NCBI GenBank assembly: GCA_022845955.1 | Contig: AP025576.1 | Coordinates: forward strand, 2,976,001 to 3,040,000 | Length of the DNA stretch: 64,000 bases | DNA from: Lachnospiraceae bacterium | GTDB taxonomy: Bacteria > Bacillota > Clostridia > Lachnospirales > Lachnospiraceae | Direction of reading: 5' to 3' | Part shown: positions 42,259 to 51,631 of the stretch, piece after piece | Position numbering within the stretch: the stretch's first letter is position 1 | Layout: the number at the start of each line of letters is the position of its first letter | Program-made: the position numbers and the translations under genes | Notes under the pieces: model-generated | Told to the model about the DNA's origin: nothing | Database searches by the model: none | What the model saw: only the letters and a program-made list of their open reading frames with translations

Positions 42259-43629
42259 TCAGCTCCTGTCCGCGAGATTGATATAATCTCTTTCCTGACA
42301 TATGGTTTTGTAGGCGGGACGGATGATTTTTCCGTTGTTTGCCAGTTCTTCCATACGGTGTGCGCTCCAGCCAACCATTCTGGCAATGGCAAAAATAGGA
42401 GTGTACAGTTCGGTAGGCAGTCCCAGCATGTTGTAAACAAAGCCGGAATAAAAGTCCACGTTCACGCTTACGCCCTTGTACATCTGCCTCTCCCCGGAAA
42501 TAACCGTGGGGGCTAGCTTTTCCACCAGATTATAAAGCTCAAATTCTTTATGAAGCCCTTTCTCTTCGGACAGCTTTTCCACGAAGCTCTTGAGTATGAT
42601 AGCTCTCGGATCGGATTTGGAATAAACCGCATGGCCGACACCATAAATAAGTCCTGCATGATCAAAAGCATCTCTGCTCAGCAGGCGTTCCAGATAACGG
42701 GATACCTCTTCTTCATCGGCCCAGTCGTTCACATTCTTTTTCATGTCCTCAAACATCTGCATAACCTTGATGTTGGCACCGCCGTGACGGGGACCCTTAA
42801 GAGAACCGATGGCAGCAGCCATTACGGAGTAAGTGTCTGTCAGGGAGGATGTAACTACATGAGTGGTAAAGGAGGAGTTGTTTCCGCCGCCGTGCTCCAT
42901 ATGAAGAATCATGCAGATATCAAGAATTCTGGCTTCCAGTGGAGTATAAGAGCTGTCGGGGCGAAGAATGTGCAGAATGTTTTCCGCCATGGAACCTTCC
43001 GTCATGGGCTGATGGATGAAAAGGCTGTTGCCGTCGTGATAATGGCTGTAAGCCTGATAACCATAGATGGATAACATAGGGCAGAGGCTGATGAGCTGCA
43101 GGCACTGTCTGAGTACGTTAGGGAGGGAAACGTCATCCGCCCTGTCGTCATAGGAATAAAGAGTGAGAATACTCCGGGCCAGTGTGTTCATCATATCCTT
43201 GCTTGGCGCCTTCATGATAATATCCCTCACAAAGCTTGTGGGGAGGCTTCTGTAATAGATGAGCAGCTTTTCAAATTCAGCCAGTTCCTGTTTATCGGGC
43301 AGCTTGTTGAAGAGCAGCAGATATGTAACTTCCTCAAATCCGAACCGATGATCCTTGTGGAACCCTTCTACCAGGTCGTTAACCTCATAACCTCTGTAAA
43401 AAAGGTGACCGTCGCAGGGGACCGATTTTCCATCCACCATTTTCGAAGCGCGTACATCGGAAATGTTGGTAAGTCCTGCCAGGACGCCTTTTCCGTTCAG
43501 GTCGCGAAGTCCTCTTTTGACATCGTATTTTGTGAAAAGCTCGGAGTCGATGACACCTGCTTCTCTGCTTAATTCAGCCAATCGTACGATTTCAGGAGTA
43601 ACATCAGAATAGCTGTTGTGTTCTTCCAT
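42259..43629 (-). CDS. gltA: Citrate synthase
   Basis: A 456-residue citrate synthase joining oxaloacetate and acetyl-CoA. Active-site segments are HMEHGGGNNSSFTTHVV (about 262-278), LKGPRHGGANIKVMQMFED (about 298-316) and IYGVGHAVYSKSDPRA (about 348-363), which carry the conserved histidines and arginines. The start at 43629 follows an AAGGTGG site. It has its own promoter facing leftward, back to back with the deoC side. In an anaerobe it probably serves glutamate synthesis through a partial TCA branch; no aconitase or isocitrate dehydrogenase gene is adjacent. Confidence 0.94.
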   Translation of the reverse strand: MEEHNSYSDVTPEIVRLAELSREAGVIDSELFTKYDVKRGLRDLNGKGVLAGLTNISDVRASKMVDGKSVPCDGHLFYRGYEVNDLVEGFHKDHRFGFEEVTYLLLFNKLPDKQELAEFEKLLIYYRSLPTSFVRDIIMKAPSKDMMNTLARSILTLYSYDDRADDVSLPNVLRQCLQLISLCPMLSIYGYQAYSHYHDGNSLFIHQPMTEGSMAENILHILRPDSSYTPLEARILDICMILHMEHGGGNNSSFTTHVVTSSLTDTYSVMAAAIGSLKGPRHGGANIKVMQMFEDMKKNVNDWADEEEVSRYLERLLSRDAFDHAGLIYGVGHAVYSKSDPRAIILKSFVEKLSEEKGLHKEFELYNLVEKLAPTVISGERQMYKGVSVNVDFYSGFVYNMLGLPTELYTPIFAIARMVGWSAHRMEELANNGKIIRPAYKTICQERDYINLADRS

Positions 43630-43696
43630 TCAATCAACCACCTTTCCTCATAATTTTAGTATGCCTGCTTTCCTTTCCATCCGGTCTTTTTATGGT

Positions 43697-43726
43697 TTGA
43701 CACGTTAAAAAAGGAAAGTAGATAAT
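43697..43726 (+). promoter_or_regulatory. Candidate rightward promoter towards deoC
   Basis: TTGACA (43697-43702), 18 bases, GATAAT (43721-43726). It overlaps the citrate synthase promoter region on the other strand and would give a leader of about 200 bases. Confidence 0.4.
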
Positions 43727-43730
43727 TTAC

Positions 43731-43759
43731 ATAATAACATGGATACCAATTCGAAACAA
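43731..43759 (-). promoter_or_regulatory. Sigma-A promoter of citrate synthase gene
   Basis: On the minus strand TTGTTT (43759-43754), 17 bases, TATTAT (43736-43731), about 100 bases before the start codon. Confidence 0.55.
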
Positions 43760-43930
43760 GAAAAAATGTATTTATTTAGAAACATTTAACATTTTGTTCA
43801 CGATTCGGGATAGCTTTTTTGTGCGTATTGTATTACAATAATAGGCGGCTTACAGCATATTTTCAGTGCGGCAGGCCGGAGGGTGCGGAATGCATTCTCA
43901 GGATAAAAAAGGAAAGGAAGGTATATGTAA

Positions 43931-44611
43931 ATGGATAACAGGCATTCCATGGATAAAAAAGAAATAGTAAGACATATTGACCACACCCTTTTAAAACCCT
44001 ATGCTGTATGGGAGGATATCCAGACACTCTGCCAGGAGGCAGTGGAATATCAAACGGCATCGGTATGCATCCCTCCCTGCTATGTGGAACGGGTGCACGA
44101 TAAATTTAAAAATCTGAATATCTGTACGGTGGTGGGTTTCCCCCTGGGATACAGCGTGACCGCCGCAAAGCTTGCGGAGGTGGAAAAGGCTCTGAAGGAC
44201 GGCGCCAACGAGATTGATATGGTAGTCAATATCAGTGATGTCAAGAACCGGCAGTTCGGAAAGGTCGAAGCGGAAATACGCACACTGAAGGAGGCCTGCG
44301 GCAGCCATGTGCTGAAGGTGATAATTGAAACCTGTTTTCTTACGGAGGAAGAGAAAATCGCCATGTGCCGGGCTGTGACGAAAGCCGGGGCGGATTATAT
44401 CAAGACTTCAACCGGATTCGGCACCGGCGGCGCCACCCTTGCCGACGTAAAGCTTTTCAGGGAACATATCGGGCCTTCGGTTAAGATAAAAGCGGCCGGC
44501 GGCGTAAAGAGCAGAGAGGATCTGGAAATGTTCCTGAAGGCAGGCTGTGACAGAATAGGGACATCCTCTGCGGTAGGGCTTCTGAAAGGGGAAGAAGCGG
44601 GCGATTATTAG
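43931..44611 (+). CDS. deoC: Deoxyribose-phosphate aldolase
   Basis: A 226-residue class I aldolase that splits 2-deoxyribose-5-phosphate into acetaldehyde and glyceraldehyde-3-phosphate in deoxynucleoside salvage. The motifs HTLLKPYAVWEDI, GANEIDMVVNISDVK, LKVIIETCFLTEEEK and YIKTSTGFGTGGAT are present; the lysine in YIKTSTGF forms the Schiff base. Length is normal. A GGAAGG site precedes ATG 43931; ATG 43949 is a less likely alternative. It is followed 71 bases later by an aminopeptidase gene and no other nucleoside gene is adjacent. Confidence 0.94.
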   Translation: MDNRHSMDKKEIVRHIDHTLLKPYAVWEDIQTLCQEAVEYQTASVCIPPCYVERVHDKFKNLNICTVVGFPLGYSVTAAKLAEVEKALKDGANEIDMVVNISDVKNRQFGKVEAEIRTLKEACGSHVLKVIIETCFLTEEEKIAMCRAVTKAGADYIKTSTGFGTGGATLADVKLFREHIGPSVKIKAAGGVKSREDLEMFLKAGCDRIGTSSAVGLLKGEEAGDY

Positions 44612-44682
44612 TCATAAACCCCGCCCGCGCGGAAAGAAGCGGGGGATTCCCCGTATAAGGAAACAGAAAAGGAGAAACGATT

Positions 44683-46479
44683 ATGAATCAGATAATCCGA
44701 AATCGGATAGCCGCACTCCGGGAGGCGATGGAACAGGCGGGCATGGATTTTTATATGGTGCCTACCGCGGATTTCCACAATTCCGAATATGTGGATCAGT
44801 ATTTTAAGGTAAGAGAGTATCTTTCCGGTTTTACCGGCTCTAACGGAACGCTGGTGGTGAGCCGGGAAGAAGCGGGGCTTTGGACGGACGGCCGCTATTT
44901 TATCCAGGCTGAAAATGAACTGGAAGGAACGGGGATCACTCTTTTCCGGATGTTGGATGAAGGGGTTCCCACAATTAAGGAATATCTTCGTGATCGGATG
45001 AAAGAGGGACAGACCCTGGGCTTTGACGGCAGGGTGGTGGATACGGCTTTTGGCGTCGGCCTGGAAAAAGTCCTGGAAGAAAAAAAGATCGTTTTTGCAT
45101 ACGGAAAGGATCTGGCGGATGCGGTATGGACGGACAGGCCAGCCCTTCCCAGCCATCCGGTCATGGTACTGGACGAGGACATTTGCGGCAAGAGCGCAGG
45201 GGAGAAGCTGGAAGATGTGCGCAGGGCTATGGAGAAGGAGGGGGCGGATGCCTTTCTTCTGAGCAAGCTGGATGATTTGATGTGGCTTTTCAACGTCCGC
45301 GGCGGCGATGTGGAATGTAATCCGGTGGCTCTTTCTTATGCGTATATTACCGGGAAGGAATGCTTTTTCTTTCTCCAGGAAACGGAAATGACGGAAGCGC
45401 TCAGGGCACATGCGGTTAAATACGGTATAACGCTGAAAGGCTATGAGGAGATCGTTCCCTTCCTGCAGGACAGGAAGGATAAGGAATGTGTCCTTTACGA
45501 CGGGCGCAATACCAGCTATGCGCTATACCGTACCCTCCGGGAAAAAGGGGAATGCAGGGACGGCAAGAATCCCACGGAGCTGATGAAGGCTGTTAAAAAC
45601 GAAGTGGAGCTGGCCCACATGGAGCAGGTCTATCTGAAGGACAGCGCGGCGGTATGCAAGTTTATATATTGGCTGAAGAAGAACATCGGGAAAATGAAAA
45701 TTACGGAGGTTACCGCAGCGCAGTATCTGGATCATCTGCGGAGTGAAATCGACGGCTTTCTGGATCTTTCCTTCCCGACCATAAGCGGATACAAAGAAAA
45801 TGCGGCAATGATGCATTATGAAGCAACGGAGGATAACTGCAAGGAGCTGGCGCCAGAGGGTATGCTGCTGGTGGATTCCGGCGGACAGTACATGGGCGGG
45901 ACGACGGATGTGACAAGGACGATAGTACTCGGCCCCGTTTCCCCGGAAATAAAGGAACACTTTACCGCGGTTGCGGTGGGAATGCTGCAGCTGACCAATG
46001 CCAGATTCCTGTACGGCTGTACGGGAAGAAATCTGGATATCCTGGCAAGACAGCCTATGTGGGACAGGAATATCGATTATAAATGCGGTACGGGCCACGG
46101 CGTGGGTTATATCCTGAATGTTCATGAAGGCCCTCAGGGAATCCGCTGGCGCTTTACGGAGTCCCAGACGGAAGCGGTTATCGAGGCGGGGATGGATGTG
46201 ACTAACGAACCCGGCGTATATATGGAAGGAAGCCACGGTATACGGACGGAAAATGTAATGGTTGCGCGCAACGGGGTGAAGAACGGTGACGGACAGTTCA
46301 TGTATTTCGATACCCTGACCTATGTGCCTATCGATAGAGAGGCCATTGACGTTTCTTGTATGCAGCCGGTGGATATTGAAAGGCTGAACCGTTATCATAG
46401 GGAAGTATATGAAAAAATAGAAAAATACCTGACGGAAGAGGAACGGGAATGGTTGGCGGATGTGACCTCGCCATTATAA
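44683..46479 (+). CDS. Xaa-Pro aminopeptidase (M24B)
   Basis: A 598-residue cytosolic metallopeptidase that removes N-terminal residues before proline. Two creatinase-type N-terminal domains (about 1-300) precede the M24 pita-bread domain (about 310-540). Metal ligands lie in LVDSGGQYMGGTTDVTRTI (two Asp), GTGHGVGYILNVHEGP (His), NEPGVYMEGSHGIRTENVM (two Glu). The extra C-terminal domain (about 540-598) ending EEREWLADVTSPL matches the long eukaryotic-like XPNPEP1 form. An AGGAGAAA site precedes the start. A 324-base gap with the pckA promoters follows. Confidence 0.93.
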   Translation: MNQIIRNRIAALREAMEQAGMDFYMVPTADFHNSEYVDQYFKVREYLSGFTGSNGTLVVSREEAGLWTDGRYFIQAENELEGTGITLFRMLDEGVPTIKEYLRDRMKEGQTLGFDGRVVDTAFGVGLEKVLEEKKIVFAYGKDLADAVWTDRPALPSHPVMVLDEDICGKSAGEKLEDVRRAMEKEGADAFLLSKLDDLMWLFNVRGGDVECNPVALSYAYITGKECFFFLQETEMTEALRAHAVKYGITLKGYEEIVPFLQDRKDKECVLYDGRNTSYALYRTLREKGECRDGKNPTELMKAVKNEVELAHMEQVYLKDSAAVCKFIYWLKKNIGKMKITEVTAAQYLDHLRSEIDGFLDLSFPTISGYKENAAMMHYEATEDNCKELAPEGMLLVDSGGQYMGGTTDVTRTIVLGPVSPEIKEHFTAVAVGMLQLTNARFLYGCTGRNLDILARQPMWDRNIDYKCGTGHGVGYILNVHEGPQGIRWRFTESQTEAVIEAGMDVTNEPGVYMEGSHGIRTENVMVARNGVKNGDGQFMYFDTLTYVPIDREAIDVSCMQPVDIERLNRYHREVYEKIEKYLTEEEREWLADVTSPL

Positions 46480-46591
46480 AGTTTTAAGATATACATCAAG
46501 AAGGAAAAGTGCACCATAAAAGTAACAATTCAGACCGATCTGAACGGTTATCTTTTGTAAACGATTGCCCTGGATCAGAGCGTGGCAAATA

Positions 46592-46620
46592 TTGACTTTT
46601 CATTTTTTATCTTGTATAAT
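46592..46620 (+). promoter_or_regulatory. Distal sigma-A promoter of pckA
   Basis: TTGACT (46592-46597), 17 bases, TATAAT (46615-46620). It would give a leader of about 180 bases in which I see no known riboswitch. Confidence 0.7.
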
Positions 46621-46750
46621 GTACATTGATTAAAAAAGCATAACATAGTCCTTTGCCCAAAGAAAACAATACGGCATGAAAAGTTCGGCTTATTACCGAT
46701 TTTAAAATTTTCAGACTTGAGTGATGTACGGATATGGGATTGTATTTTGT

Positions 46751-46780
46751 TTGTTTAATCGTTCCTTACTATAATATAAT
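46751..46780 (+). promoter_or_regulatory. Proximal promoter of pckA
   Basis: TTGTTT (46751-46756), 18 bases, TATAAT (46775-46780), only about 15 bases before the ribosome site. Tandem promoters would suit a strongly expressed central enzyme. Confidence 0.45.
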
Positions 46781-46803
46781 AAAAGAAAGAGGATGAGTGC
46801 AAA

Positions 46804-48408
46804 ATGTCAAACATTAATTTAAGTAAGTATGGTATTAGCGGAACAACAGAGATCGTATATAATCCTTCTTATGATGATTTATTTGTAGAAGAGACAAAAT
46901 CCGATTTAACTGGGTATGAAAAAGGACAGGTTAGCGAACTTGGGGCAGTCAATGTTATGACCGGTATTTATACAGGGCGTTCACCTAAAGACAAATTCAT
47001 TGTTATGGATGACAATTCAAAGGACACCGTATGGTGGACCTCTGATGAGTATAAGAATGATAATCATCCTGCAAGCAAGGAAGCATGGGATACCGTTAAG
47101 AAAATTGCTCTGGATGAACTTTCCGGGAAAAGACTTTTTGTTGTAGATGCATTCTGCGGTGCGAATAAAGATACAAGAATGGCTATTCGTTTTATTGTTG
47201 AGGTTGCATGGCAGGCTCATTTCGTAAAAAATATGTTTATCCAGCCTACAGCAGAAGAACTTGTAGACTTTGAACCGGATTTTGTTGTATATAATGCTTC
47301 GAAAGCGAAAGTTGAAAATTACAAAGAACTTGGTCTTAATTCCGAGACGGCTGTAATGTTCAATATCAGCAGCCGTGAGCAGGTTATTGTAAATACATGG
47401 TATGGTGGAGAAATGAAAAAAGGAATGTTCTCCATGATGAACTATTATTTACCTCTTAAAGGTATTGCTTCCATGCATTGTTCTGCAAATACAGATATGG
47501 ACGGCAAAAATACCGCTATCTTCTTTGGACTTTCAGGAACAGGAAAGACTACCCTGTCAACGGATCCTAAGCGTCTTCTTGTTGGAGATGACGAGCATGG
47601 CTGGGATGACAACGGCATATTTAATTTCGAAGGCGGCTGCTATGCCAAAGTTATTAACCTGGACAAGGAATCAGAGCCGGATATTTATAAGGCAATTAAA
47701 CGTGACGCACTGTTAGAAAATGTTACGTTGAATGAAGATGGAATAATTGACTTTGATGATAAGAGCGTTACTGAGAATACACGTGTTTCTTATCCTATTG
47801 ACCATATTGATAATATTGTACGTCCTGTTTCTTCCGCTCCGGCAGCGAAGGATGTTATCTTCCTGTCAGCTGATGCTTTCGGCGTTCTTCCTCCGGTATC
47901 TATTTTGACTCCGGAACAGACAAAATATTATTTCCTGTCTGGATTTACAGCAAAACTTGCAGGTACGGAGCGTGGTATAACAGAGCCTACACCGACTTTC
48001 TCCGCTTGCTTTGGACAGGCCTTTTTGGAACTGCATCCGACAAAGTATGCTGAAGAACTGGTTAAGAAAATGGAAAAGAGTGGAGCAAAGGCATATTTAG
48101 TTAATACCGGATGGAACGGCAGCGGCAAGCGTATTTCTATTCGTGACACACGTGGTATTATCGATGCCATTCTTGATGGTTCCATTGCTAAGGCATCTAC
48201 CAAGACATTACCTTTCTTCAATTTTGAAATTCCTACAGAACTTCCGGGAGTGGATCCTAAGATTCTTGATCCTCGTGATACATATGCAGATGCTTCCGAA
48301 TGGGAAGTTAAGGCTAAGGATCTTTCACAGCGGTTTATAAAGAATTTTGCAAAATATGAAGGCAATGAGGCTGGTAAAGCTCTGGTATCCGCAGGCCCTC
48401 AGCTGTAA
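46804..48408 (+). CDS. pckA: Phosphoenolpyruvate carboxykinase (ATP)
   Basis: A 534-residue enzyme interconverting oxaloacetate + ATP and PEP + CO2 + ADP. The P-loop [15 protein letters not shown] (about 240-254), the metal-binding [20 protein letters not shown] (about 261-280), the substrate loop [11 protein letters not shown] (about 57-67) and the PEPCK segment MHCSAN are present. In fermentative gut bacteria the enzyme can run in the ATP-forming direction towards oxaloacetate. Codons end more often in T or A than in neighbouring genes, as in strongly expressed genes. Start ATG 46804 follows AGAGGATG. Two promoters upstream, terminator downstream. Confidence 0.96.
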   Translation: MSNINLSKYGISGTTEIVYNPSYDDLFVEETKSDLTGYEKGQVSELGAVNVMTGIYTGRSPKDKFIVMDDNSKDTVWWTSDEYKNDNHPASKEAWDTVKKIALDELSGKRLFVVDAFCGANKDTRMAIRFIVEVAWQAHFVKNMFIQPTAEELVDFEPDFVVYNASKAKVENYKELGLNSETAVMFNISSREQVIVNTWYGGEMKKGMFSMMNYYLPLKGIASMHCSANTDMDGKNTAIFFGLSGTGKTTLSTDPKRLLVGDDEHGWDDNGIFNFEGGCYAKVINLDKESEPDIYKAIKRDALLENVTLNEDGIIDFDDKSVTENTRVSYPIDHIDNIVRPVSSAPAAKDVIFLSADAFGVLPPVSILTPEQTKYYFLSGFTAKLAGTERGITEPTPTFSACFGQAFLELHPTKYAEELVKKMEKSGAKAYLVNTGWNGSGKRISIRDTRGIIDAILDGSIAKASTKTLPFFNFEIPTELPGVDPKILDPRDTYADASEWEVKAKDLSQRFIKNFAKYEGNEAGKALVSAGPQL

Positions 48409-48425
48409 AACATGGATAATGATTT

Positions 48426-48452
48426 CCCCGGCAGTTTCTGCCGGGGTTTTTC
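48426..48452 (+). terminator. Intrinsic terminator after pckA
   Basis: CCCCGGCAG-TTT-CTGCCGGGG followed by TTTTTCC. Confidence 0.88.
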
Positions 48453-48527
48453 CTTGTTTTATTATGCAGCTTACTGGTCTGAGTGAACAGTAACTGCTTT
48501 TGTGCTAGATAAGACATAAAATTACAG

Positions 48528-48556
48528 TTGTATTTTTCCTACAGGTTGGATATAAT
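48528..48556 (+). promoter_or_regulatory. Sigma-A promoter of 6S RNA
   Basis: TTGTAT (48528-48533), 17 bases, TATAAT (48551-48556), placing the RNA start near 48563. Confidence 0.65.
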
Positions 48557-48562
48557 ATAACT

Positions 48563-48730
48563 AACCTGAAATGTTCGATAACTCTTGTTGTTTTGAACCT
48601 ACAGTTACTTTAAACGGGACTCCTACATTGCCGCGTGGATGTCAGGCCCTCATTGCGCAGGGGAAGGCAGAAGCGTCGGTTGCGGTAACCCACCTAGCAG
48701 TCAGCTAGGAGTCAAAAGACAAGAGCCGGC
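48563..48730 (+). ncRNA. ssrS: 6S RNA
   Basis: A roughly 165-base noncoding RNA in a 490-base gap. The closing stem pairs CTCTTGTTGTTTTGA (48582-48596) with TCAAAAGACAAGAG (48712-48725). Between them lie GACTCCTACATTGCCG, GGCCCTCATTGCGCAGGGG and ACCCACCTAGCAGTCAGCTAG, which give the long, bulged rod of 6S RNAs in Clostridia. 6S RNA binds the sigma-A form of RNA polymerase and lowers transcription in slow growth. It has its own promoter and a terminator hairpin at 48754-48780. The call rests on remembered family sequence and the visible pairing, without a covariance search. Confidence 0.75.
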
Positions 48731-48753
48731 ATTTTGGGGATACAAAAGATAAG

Positions 48754-48780
48754 AGCAGCCGGTATTGGCTGCTTTTTTTC
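48754..48780 (+). terminator. Intrinsic terminator after 6S RNA
   Basis: AGCAGCC ... GGCTGCT hairpin followed by a run of T residues. Confidence 0.75.
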
Positions 48781-48895
48781 AAGTGTGCCCGCAGTCGCAT
48801 GTAACAGTGTGTGAAATATACGGGTATCCGTTTGCGGGCGGTGCATTTGGATATAAGCTGGAAACGGATAGGATTCAGGGATGTAAGGGGAGTAT

Positions 48896-51541
48896 ATGGA
48901 AAGAGGCGGAAGACAGGGAAGCAGCAGGAGAACCGGTCGGGAAACAAGGCCGTCAAATGAGAACACCCATAATTCGGAGGTGCCGGGACATAACAAATTC
49001 CTGGATGCGAAGAAGGAAGCGGACAAAAGAGAAGCGGAGCGCAGGCGTAAGAGCCGTATAGCAGGAAGCCGTTCCATGCGTATGGCCGCAGGCGGCAGAT
49101 CCTATCGTCCGCCGGTCATGAGAAATCCCCGCAGCTATGCAAACCGGTCCGGCGGTTATGGAAATGCTACATACCGGAAGAATACCTCAGGAGGCCGCTG
49201 GATGAAGCTGGCAGTCATTGTTTTGGGTGCGGCACTGTTAATCCTCCTGTTAATCCGGGGAATCATGGAAATAACAATCCCCCGTACGGAAGGGGAGTAT
49301 CTGTCCCTGCAGGAGGCCGGAAATATGGCCTGGCTGCTGGCGGACACCGGAGGAATATCCGACAGCAGGGCGCTGGCGGCTGTTTTTACGGAAGATGCGG
49401 CGGCTAAAAGTGACGGCATGCTGACCTTTGCCCAGTGGAAACAGATTGCGGCGCTTTTTCCTGACTGCAGTTATGAATTACCCGGGGGCTACCGGAATAA
49501 GGATAAGGTCCTTCAGGAGGACTGGTATTCCTATTTTGATGCGGCGAGGGCTGTTTATGATACGCAGGGAAGAATCCGGGATATCGATCTGACTCCTATC
49601 GGCATAGGGAGTTCCGTTGCAGACAGCGAAGGGAACCCATTGGAAGAGAATGCTCTGATTTCCATGGAAAGTGCATATACTTATATGACCGACCGGATCC
49701 GGGACTGTTTATTCCAGCCTGTAGTTGCTGTGGAACGGGAGGGCGTTCTGTATGCGCTGCGGGATAAGACGGGCACGCAGACGGAAATCCCCAATATCTG
49801 GATTATGGAGGTGGAAGAGGATTCCCTCCGGTGCTTCTGGAATGATTATGAAATAGCTATTGCAGCACCCGGCGGGGCGGCCGGGCTGGGGGCCTCCCGC
49901 GAGCAGGTGGCGGATCTGCGTTTTTCCGGCGGGCAGCTTTCCGGTGTGGCTATGCATACGGATAAGGTATCCGGCAAGCTTCTGAAAATCCGTGACAACG
50001 GGGCGGAAGTGGAAGGCCAGGGCTTTTATCCGTTTGCGGATAATTTAAAAATATACCGGCTGTATGGTAAACTGAAACGATACTATACAACAGATCTGTG
50101 CATCGGTTATGATTTTACTGATTTCGTTATAGAAAACGGAGAGATACAGGCCTGTCTGGTGGTGAAAGAAGAGGCCATGGAAAATATCCGTGTGCTTGTA
50201 AAAACCTCGAATTTCGGAAGTGCTTTCCATGATTCGCTGGAGCTGAAGGCGGATTGCGATCTCACGGTAATTACGGGGCCTTATGACTCACAGCAGACCA
50301 CGGTCGTACCCGCCGGTGAAACACTCACTATCGGCAGGGACAGTGCGCTTTTTACAGCGGAACGGATCCGGATAGAGCCTGCGGTCCTGACCGGGCATAT
50401 CAGTCTTTTGAATGTGGGAAGAAGCCAGGGGGTGCCGTCCTACCGGGGAAGCCTGGAGCTGGAAAAGCAGCAGGATGGGATTGTGGTCATTAATGAGGTC
50501 CTGCTGGAGGAATATCTGTATGCAGTGGTTCCCAGTGAGATGCCGTCCTCTTATCCGCTGGAAGCGCTGAAGGCCCAGGCGGTATGTGCCAGGACCTACG
50601 CCTATGCAAAGATGCTGCACGCCGGGCTGCCGGCTTACGGCGCCCATGTGGACGACAGCGCCGGATTCCAGGTTTATAATAATATTACGGAAAATGTAGA
50701 AACTACAAAAGCGGTCAAGGAAACTAAGGGGCAGCTGCTCTATTATGGCGATCAGCTGGCGGAAGCCTATTATTATTCCACATCCTGCGGTTATGGAACG
50801 AACACGGGAATCTGGCTGAATTCCGTGCCGGATAATTTCCCCTATCTGCAGGGGAAAGCGGTTAATGTAGCGGGGGTTACGGATGCCCAGGGGGATGCCA
50901 TTGATGAGACCATAAGGGAAGATGATATCCAGACGGCGGAGGCCATGACCGAAGAAACCAGCTTTGAAGCGTTTATCCGCGGAACCAGGGATTCTGATTT
51001 TGAGCGGGAAGAGGCCTGGTACCGCTGGACCTATCAGGTGGAACAGCTGGACAGCACTCTTTTGTATGCCAATGTAGTCAAACGCTATGACGCAAGCCCG
51101 GGAGCGGTTTTTGTGAGGCAGGCAGACGGCAGCTTCGTGAATCAGGCGCCTGTGGATCCGGGGAGGATAACCGATATCCGCATCGCGGCCAGAAATGACG
51201 GGGGCGTGGCGGAGGAACTTGTGATTGAAGGGGAGAACGGCGCCCTGATGATAAAATCAGAACATAATATCCGTTATGTTCTGAGTGACGGCACGAGCAA
51301 GGTAATCCGGCAGGATGGCAGCGAATACAATACGACCACGCTGCTTCCCAGCGCGTTTATCGTGCTGGAAACCGTGAAAGAAGATGGTTATGTGACAGGA
51401 TATAGCCTGATTGGCGGAGGATTCGGCCACGGAGTTGGCCTGAGCCAGAACGGTGCGCGCAGCATGGCTTCGGATGGCTGTGACAGCGAATCCATATTGG
51501 GATTCTTTTATGAAGGAAGCAGCGTAAGGGCGGTCTATTGA
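48896..51541 (+). CDS. SpoIID/LytB-domain protein, large membrane-anchored form
   Basis: An 881-residue protein. An Arg/Ser-rich cytoplasmic tail (1-100) is followed by one membrane helix (about 104-123, KLAVIVLGAALLILLLI) and a large extracytoplasmic part. A SpoIID/LytB domain occupies about 500-870, with GSLELEKQ, NEVLLEEYLYAVVPSEMPSS and LKAQAVCARTYAYAKML; the glutamate in PSEMP matches the catalytic residue of SpoIID glycan-strand transglycosylases. The end GGGFGHGVGLSQNGARSMA is also typical. SpoIID proper has about 340 residues, so the 380-residue region before the domain is extra and unrecognised. It probably remodels peptidoglycan, in vegetative cells or in sporulation. Confidence 0.85.
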   Translation: MERGGRQGSSRRTGRETRPSNENTHNSEVPGHNKFLDAKKEADKREAERRRKSRIAGSRSMRMAAGGRSYRPPVMRNPRSYANRSGGYGNATYRKNTSGGRWMKLAVIVLGAALLILLLIRGIMEITIPRTEGEYLSLQEAGNMAWLLADTGGISDSRALAAVFTEDAAAKSDGMLTFAQWKQIAALFPDCSYELPGGYRNKDKVLQEDWYSYFDAARAVYDTQGRIRDIDLTPIGIGSSVADSEGNPLEENALISMESAYTYMTDRIRDCLFQPVVAVEREGVLYALRDKTGTQTEIPNIWIMEVEEDSLRCFWNDYEIAIAAPGGAAGLGASREQVADLRFSGGQLSGVAMHTDKVSGKLLKIRDNGAEVEGQGFYPFADNLKIYRLYGKLKRYYTTDLCIGYDFTDFVIENGEIQACLVVKEEAMENIRVLVKTSNFGSAFHDSLELKADCDLTVITGPYDSQQTTVVPAGETLTIGRDSALFTAERIRIEPAVLTGHISLLNVGRSQGVPSYRGSLELEKQQDGIVVINEVLLEEYLYAVVPSEMPSSYPLEALKAQAVCARTYAYAKMLHAGLPAYGAHVDDSAGFQVYNNITENVETTKAVKETKGQLLYYGDQLAEAYYYSTSCGYGTNTGIWLNSVPDNFPYLQGKAVNVAGVTDAQGDAIDETIREDDIQTAEAMTEETSFEAFIRGTRDSDFEREEAWYRWTYQVEQLDSTLLYANVVKRYDASPGAVFVRQADGSFVNQAPVDPGRITDIRIAARNDGGVAEELVIEGENGALMIKSEHNIRYVLSDGTSKVIRQDGSEYNTTTLLPSAFIVLETVKEDGYVTGYSLIGGGFGHGVGLSQNGARSMASDGCDSESILGFFYEGSSVRAVY

Positions 51542-51631
51542 CCGCCCGCCTGCGGAGGAAGCAAGTCCTGCCGGGATGGAAAGGAAACAATTCAGGCTTG
51601 TCTGAACGGTTACAAGGAAAGGAAAAACAGG

